In this document: in pieces, positions 5,555-7,817 of the stretch
Numbering within the stretch: the first letter of the stretch is position 1
Layout of the letters: each line of letters starts with the position of its first letter
Assembly (NCBI GenBank): GCA_964385195.1
Contig: CAYLOC010000157.1
Location: 1 to 7,817, forward strand
From: CAYLOC01 sp964385195
GTDB lineage: Bacteria; Actinomycetota; Actinomycetes; Propionibacteriales; Nocardioidaceae
Direction of reading: 5' to 3'
Length of the DNA: 7,817 nucleotides
The notes under the pieces: generated by a model
The model's input: the letters and a program-made list of their open reading frames with translations, nothing else
Database searches by the model: none
Told to the model about the DNA's origin: nothing
Translations under genes and position numbers: made by a program

Positions 5555-6664
5555 ATGGGTCCGCTGCAGGGGGTCCGCGTCGTGGAGCTGGCCGGCCTTG
5601 GTCCGGCGCCGTTCGCGGCGATGATGCTGGCGGAGATGGGTGCCGACGTGGTGCGGGTGGATCGTCCTGGCACGTCGGTGCTCGGGCTGACACCGGCACA
5701 AGACCCGCTGGCTCGTGGCCGCCGCACGGTTCACCTGGATCTGAAGTCAGCGGCGGGGCTGGAGTCTGCGCGCGAGCTGGTCAGCCACGCCGATGTGTTC
5801 CTGGAGGCTTTCCGCCCCGGCGTCGCCGAACGTCTCGGCCTCGGCCCGGAGGAGCTGTTGGCGCTGCGGCCCGCGCTGGTGTACGGACGGATGACCGGCT
5901 GGGGGCAGACCGGACCCTGGGCGCACACGGCGGGCCATGACATCGGCTACCTCGCCGTTACCGGGGACCTGCACGCGATCGGCCCTGCCGACACCCCCGT
6001 CGTACCGCTGAATCTTGTCGGTGACTTCGGCGGCGGGGCGCTGTACCTGGTCAGCGGCGTCCTCGCGGCGCTGCTCGAGGCACGTGTGTCCGGGCACGGA
6101 CAGGTCGTGGACTGCGCCATCATCGACGGCGCCACGCATCTGTCGACGATGGTCCGCGGTCTGCTCGGTGCTGGCCGGTGGGCCGACCACCGTGCAACGA
6201 ACCTCTTGGATGGCGCGGCGCCGTACTACACGGTGTACGCCGCACGGGACGGGCGGCACGTCGCAGTCGGGGCGTTGGAGGACCGCTTCTACGACGAGTT
6301 CGTCCGACTGCTCGACCCGCCCGTGTCCCCGCTCCCGGATCGCGCCGAGCGGGACAACTGGCCACGGCTGCGCGAGATCTTCGCGCATCGGTTCGCCGAG
6401 CGGACCAGGGATGAGTGGGCCGAGGTCTTCGACGGGTCCGACGCGTGTGTCGCGCCGGTGCTGTCGCTGACCGAGGCGGCTCAGCACCCGCAGCTGAAGG
6501 CACGCGGCACCCTGGTCGAGGACGGCGGCACGGTAGTTCCGGCCCCGGCGCCGCGGTTCTCCCGCACTCCGAGTGCGTCCCCGTCCCCGGCCTCCGCCTC
6601 CGCTTCCGACGATTTCACTGACGCCGCCGCCGTACTCGCCGAGTGGGCCCGTCCTCTCGCTTGA
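5555..6664 (+). CDS. CaiB/BaiF family III protein, alpha-methylacyl-CoA racemase-like
   Basis: A 369-residue family III CoA-transferase-fold protein, most like alpha-methylacyl-CoA racemase, which interconverts (2R)- and (2S)-methylacyl-CoA thioesters during branched-chain or sterol side-chain breakdown. The N-terminal GVRVVELAGLGPAPFAAMML block, GWGQTGPWAHTAGHD (115-129), NLVGDFGGG (153-161) and GALEDRFYDEF (239-249) are present. H128, D157 and E242 align with the catalytic H126, D156 and E241 of the M. tuberculosis racemase MCR, favouring racemase over transferase. The C-terminal region has a Ser/Pro/Ala-rich linker (about 338-352), and the final codons (EWARPLA plus stop) fall in the first unit of the 22-bp repeat array. 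There is no clear Shine-Dalgarno; translation probably couples to mscR, whose stop is 9 bp upstream. A functional link between the two genes is not obvious. Confidence 0.88.
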   Translation: MGPLQGVRVVELAGLGPAPFAAMMLAEMGADVVRVDRPGTSVLGLTPAQDPLARGRRTVHLDLKSAAGLESARELVSHADVFLEAFRPGVAERLGLGPEELLALRPALVYGRMTGWGQTGPWAHTAGHDIGYLAVTGDLHAIGPADTPVVPLNLVGDFGGGALYLVSGVLAALLEARVSGHGQVVDCAIIDGATHLSTMVRGLLGAGRWADHRATNLLDGAAPYYTVYAARDGRHVAVGALEDRFYDEFVRLLDPPVSPLPDRAERDNWPRLREIFAHRFAERTRDEWAEVFDGSDACVAPVLSLTEAAQHPQLKARGTLVEDGGTVVPAPAPRFSRTPSASPSPASASASDDFTDAAAVLAEWARPLA

Positions 6665-6772
6665 GTGGTCACCCTCTCTCGCTTGAGTGGTCACCCTCTC
6701 TCGGCCGAGTAGGCATGAAATCTCACATGAGTGGGCGCGTCCTCTCGTCCCAACGGGCATCGGTTCTCGGGT
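6641..6772 (+). repeat. six-unit array of a 22-bp-period repeat (GAGTGGGC-N2-GT-Y-CTC)
   Basis: Six contiguous 22-bp units start at 6641, 6663, 6685, 6707, 6729 and 6751. Their first eight bases are GAGTGGGC, GAGTGGTC, GAGTGGTC, GAGTAGGC, GAGTGGGC and CAACGGGC, and each has a TCTC about two thirds of the way along. Units 2 and 3 are nearly identical, pointing to recent duplication; units 4 and 6 are diverged. A 22-bp period is not a multiple of three, so this is not a peptide repeat. Unit 1 forms the last codons and stop of the racemase gene; the others lie in the intergenic region before the AbiEi/nuclease gene. A period near two helical turns would put every unit on the same face of the DNA. 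Confidence 0.85.
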
Positions 6773-6808
6773 TTCCACAGGTTCGAGGGCGCCACGACCT
6801 TGTCCACA
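6771..6808 (+). other. two TCCACAG motifs, one a match to the DnaA box
   Basis: TTGTCCACA (6800-6808) matches the DnaA box form TTGTCCACA favoured in high-GC actinomycetes. GTTTCCACA (6771-6779) is a weaker version 29 bp upstream, and both continue with a G. Two sites cannot make an origin and there is no AT-rich region. They may be incidental, or a binding motif in the leader of the AbiEi/nuclease gene. The remaining bases up to 6860 show no clear promoter. Confidence 0.35.
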
Positions 6809-6860
6809 GAATCCGGCACCGGCTTCTGCGGAGGCGAGGACCTGCGCAGGCTCTTGTGAC

Positions 6861-7760
6861 ATGGGACTGCCACAAGCGCTGCACGGAGAAGTCTTCACCA
6901 CCGCCGATGCCGCCCATCACGGGTTGGACCGCAACCGTGTGCACCGGCTCCTGAAGGAGCGCCGCATCTGGCAGGTGCTGCAAGGTGCCTACGCCTGTTG
7001 CACGGTGGAGCGGTCGTGGGACACGTCGCTGCGCGCGCTCCGGCTGATTCTCAGCCCCCGCGCGATCGTGTGTGACCGTACGGCGGCGTGGGTGCACCGC
7101 GTTGACACGTTGCGCTACTTCGAATTCGACGCGGTGCCGCCAGTGGAGACGTGCGTGCTTCCGGACCGCACCCGGGTACGACGAGCACAGTGCACGCCAC
7201 GATCACGTGACCTGGCCGAGCACGACATCGTGGAGATCAACGGCGTCCGGGTGACGACGGTGTTGCGGACGGCCCTGGATCTCGGGTGCTTGCTGTGGCG
7301 GGAGCCGGCACTGGCGGCAATGGACGGGTGTCTGCGAGCCGGGGGACTCTCGCGCGCGGATGTGGAGGCAGAGCTCCCCCGGTTTCGCCGGCGCCGCGGA
7401 GTGGTGCAACTGCGCGAACTGGCCCGCCTCACGGACCCGCGCGCCGAGAGCCCGGGCGAGTCGTGGACTCGGCTGGCTTTGCTGGACGCCGGGCTGCCAC
7501 CGCCGACGCCACAGTGGGAGGTTCTTGACGACGGCATCGTCCGGTACCGGCTCGATCTCGCCTACCCGTACGCGAAAGTGGCGATCGAGTACGACGGCGA
7601 GGCGTTCCATGACTCACCGGAGCAGCGGGCCAGGGACGTACGGCGCCGACAATGGCTCCACGAGCACGGGTGGACGGTCATCGTGGTCCGGAAGGACGAC
7701 CTGCTGGCGGAGAACCGTTCTGTCTGGCTGGACGCCGTACGCCTCGCCCTGCGCGGCTAG
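6861..7760 (+). CDS. AbiEi-type winged-helix protein with C-terminal Vsr/DUF559-like nuclease domain
   Basis: A 299-residue protein of a type common in actinomycetes. Residues about 1-48 form a winged-helix segment typical of AbiEi-family antitoxins (VFTTADAAHHGLDRN through WQVLQGAYA). The middle (about 55-165) matches the usual linker domain of these proteins, including NGVRVTTVLRTALDLG. The C-terminus (about 196-299) resembles the PD-(D/E)XK Vsr/DUF559 fold: E200 in SPGES, D232 in RLDLAYP, E243 in AIEYDGEAFH, then RDVRRRQWLHEHGW and VVRKDDLL. The frame is open back to 6687, but those residues are low-complexity repeat translation; ATG 6861 begins at the family's normal N-terminus, although its ribosome-binding site is weak. 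No AbiEii-like nucleotidyltransferase toxin is next to it. Roles for such solo proteins are not established; DNA binding or cleavage is inferred. Inward-facing repeat arrays lie on both sides. Confidence 0.8.
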   Translation: MGLPQALHGEVFTTADAAHHGLDRNRVHRLLKERRIWQVLQGAYACCTVERSWDTSLRALRLILSPRAIVCDRTAAWVHRVDTLRYFEFDAVPPVETCVLPDRTRVRRAQCTPRSRDLAEHDIVEINGVRVTTVLRTALDLGCLLWREPALAAMDGCLRAGGLSRADVEAELPRFRRRRGVVQLRELARLTDPRAESPGESWTRLALLDAGLPPPTPQWEVLDDGIVRYRLDLAYPYAKVAIEYDGEAFHDSPEQRARDVRRRQWLHEHGWTVIVVRKDDLLAENRSVWLDAVRLALRG

Positions 7761-7762
7761 GC

Positions 7763-7817
7763 CACTGAGAGAACCTGCCCACTGGAGCGCGAGAACCCGC
7801 CCACTCAACGGAGAGAA
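7763..7817 (-). repeat. inverted 22-bp-period repeat array running off the right edge
   Basis: On the minus strand there are two complete 22-bp units: 7806-7785 begins GAGTGGGCGGGTTCTC and 7784-7763 begins CAGTGGGCAGGTTCTC. A partial unit (TTCTCTCCGTT, 7817-7807) continues beyond the window. The array starts 2 bp after the stop of the AbiEi/nuclease gene and has opposite orientation to the array at 6641-6772. These copies are closest to the consensus core. Confidence 0.75.

Noticed and set aside
4352..5734. A 460-codon minus-strand open frame across mscR
   Set aside because: It lies antisense to a gene with complete zinc-site and Rossmann motifs; its composition is typical of a shadow frame.
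6707..6728. Promoter for the AbiEi/nuclease gene within repeat unit 4
   Set aside because: The TAGGCA and TGAAAT stretches do not make a proper -10 with any -35 at 16-18 bp spacing.
6641..6772. CRISPR array
   Set aside because: Units are 22 bp and contiguous, with no alternation of constant repeat and unique 30-40-bp spacer, and no cas gene is nearby.
6687..6860. N-terminal extension of the AbiEi/nuclease protein starting at GTG 6687
   Set aside because: The 58 extra residues are a translation of the repeat array and following spacer with no conserved content; the family's N-terminus begins at the ATG at 6861.
5747..6901. A 384-codon minus-strand open frame across the racemase-like gene
   Set aside because: It shows no domain signature and overlaps a gene with intact catalytic residues.
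6641..7817. A transposon with terminal inverted repeats
   Set aside because: Opposite-facing arrays are present, but the enclosed protein has no transposase motif, no target-site duplication can be seen, and further copies occur singly elsewhere. Kept only as a cassette hypothesis.

Overview
The window is about 70% G+C by eye, densely coding, and carries a recognisable S-(hydroxymethyl)mycothiol dehydrogenase. Mycothiol is an actinobacterial thiol, so the source is almost certainly a high-GC actinomycete. I cannot place it in a genus from the sequence alone.

Layout. The left 2.5 kb is on the minus strand: a ClC-family chloride channel/transporter with a C-terminal CBS pair (41-1999), and upstream of it a small cupin gene (2117-2458). 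A 63-bp divergent promoter region separates these from a plus-strand run. That run holds uraD (OHCU decarboxylase, urate catabolism, 2522-3070), a stop/start-overlapping HpcH/HpaI (CitE-like) aldolase-fold protein of the DUF6986 type (3070-4350), then mscR (4460-5545) and, 9 bp later, a CaiB/BaiF-family alpha-methylacyl-CoA racemase-like gene (5555-6664). The last gene is an AbiEi-type winged-helix protein fused to a Vsr/DUF559-like nuclease domain (6861-7760). No tRNA, rRNA, CRISPR array or transposase is visible, and no gene-free stretch exceeds 300 bp; the longest is 6665-6860.

How the genes relate. uraD and the aldolase-like gene look like one translationally coupled unit, plausibly joining ureide breakdown to use of a small oxo-acid such as glyoxylate; this is inference. 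mscR (formaldehyde detoxification) and the racemase form a second pair with its own promoter. The ClC and cupin genes have no evident link to either pair.

The most unusual element is a family of 22-bp-period intergenic repeats with core GAGTGGGC-N2-GT-Y-CTC. Six contiguous units lie at 6641-6772, the first forming the last codons and stop of the racemase gene. At least two units plus a partial lie in opposite orientation at 7763-7817. Two diverged units sit in the mscR promoter region (about 4386-4424), and a fragment lies at the left edge (1-15). The two larger arrays bracket the AbiEi/nuclease gene and point inward at it.
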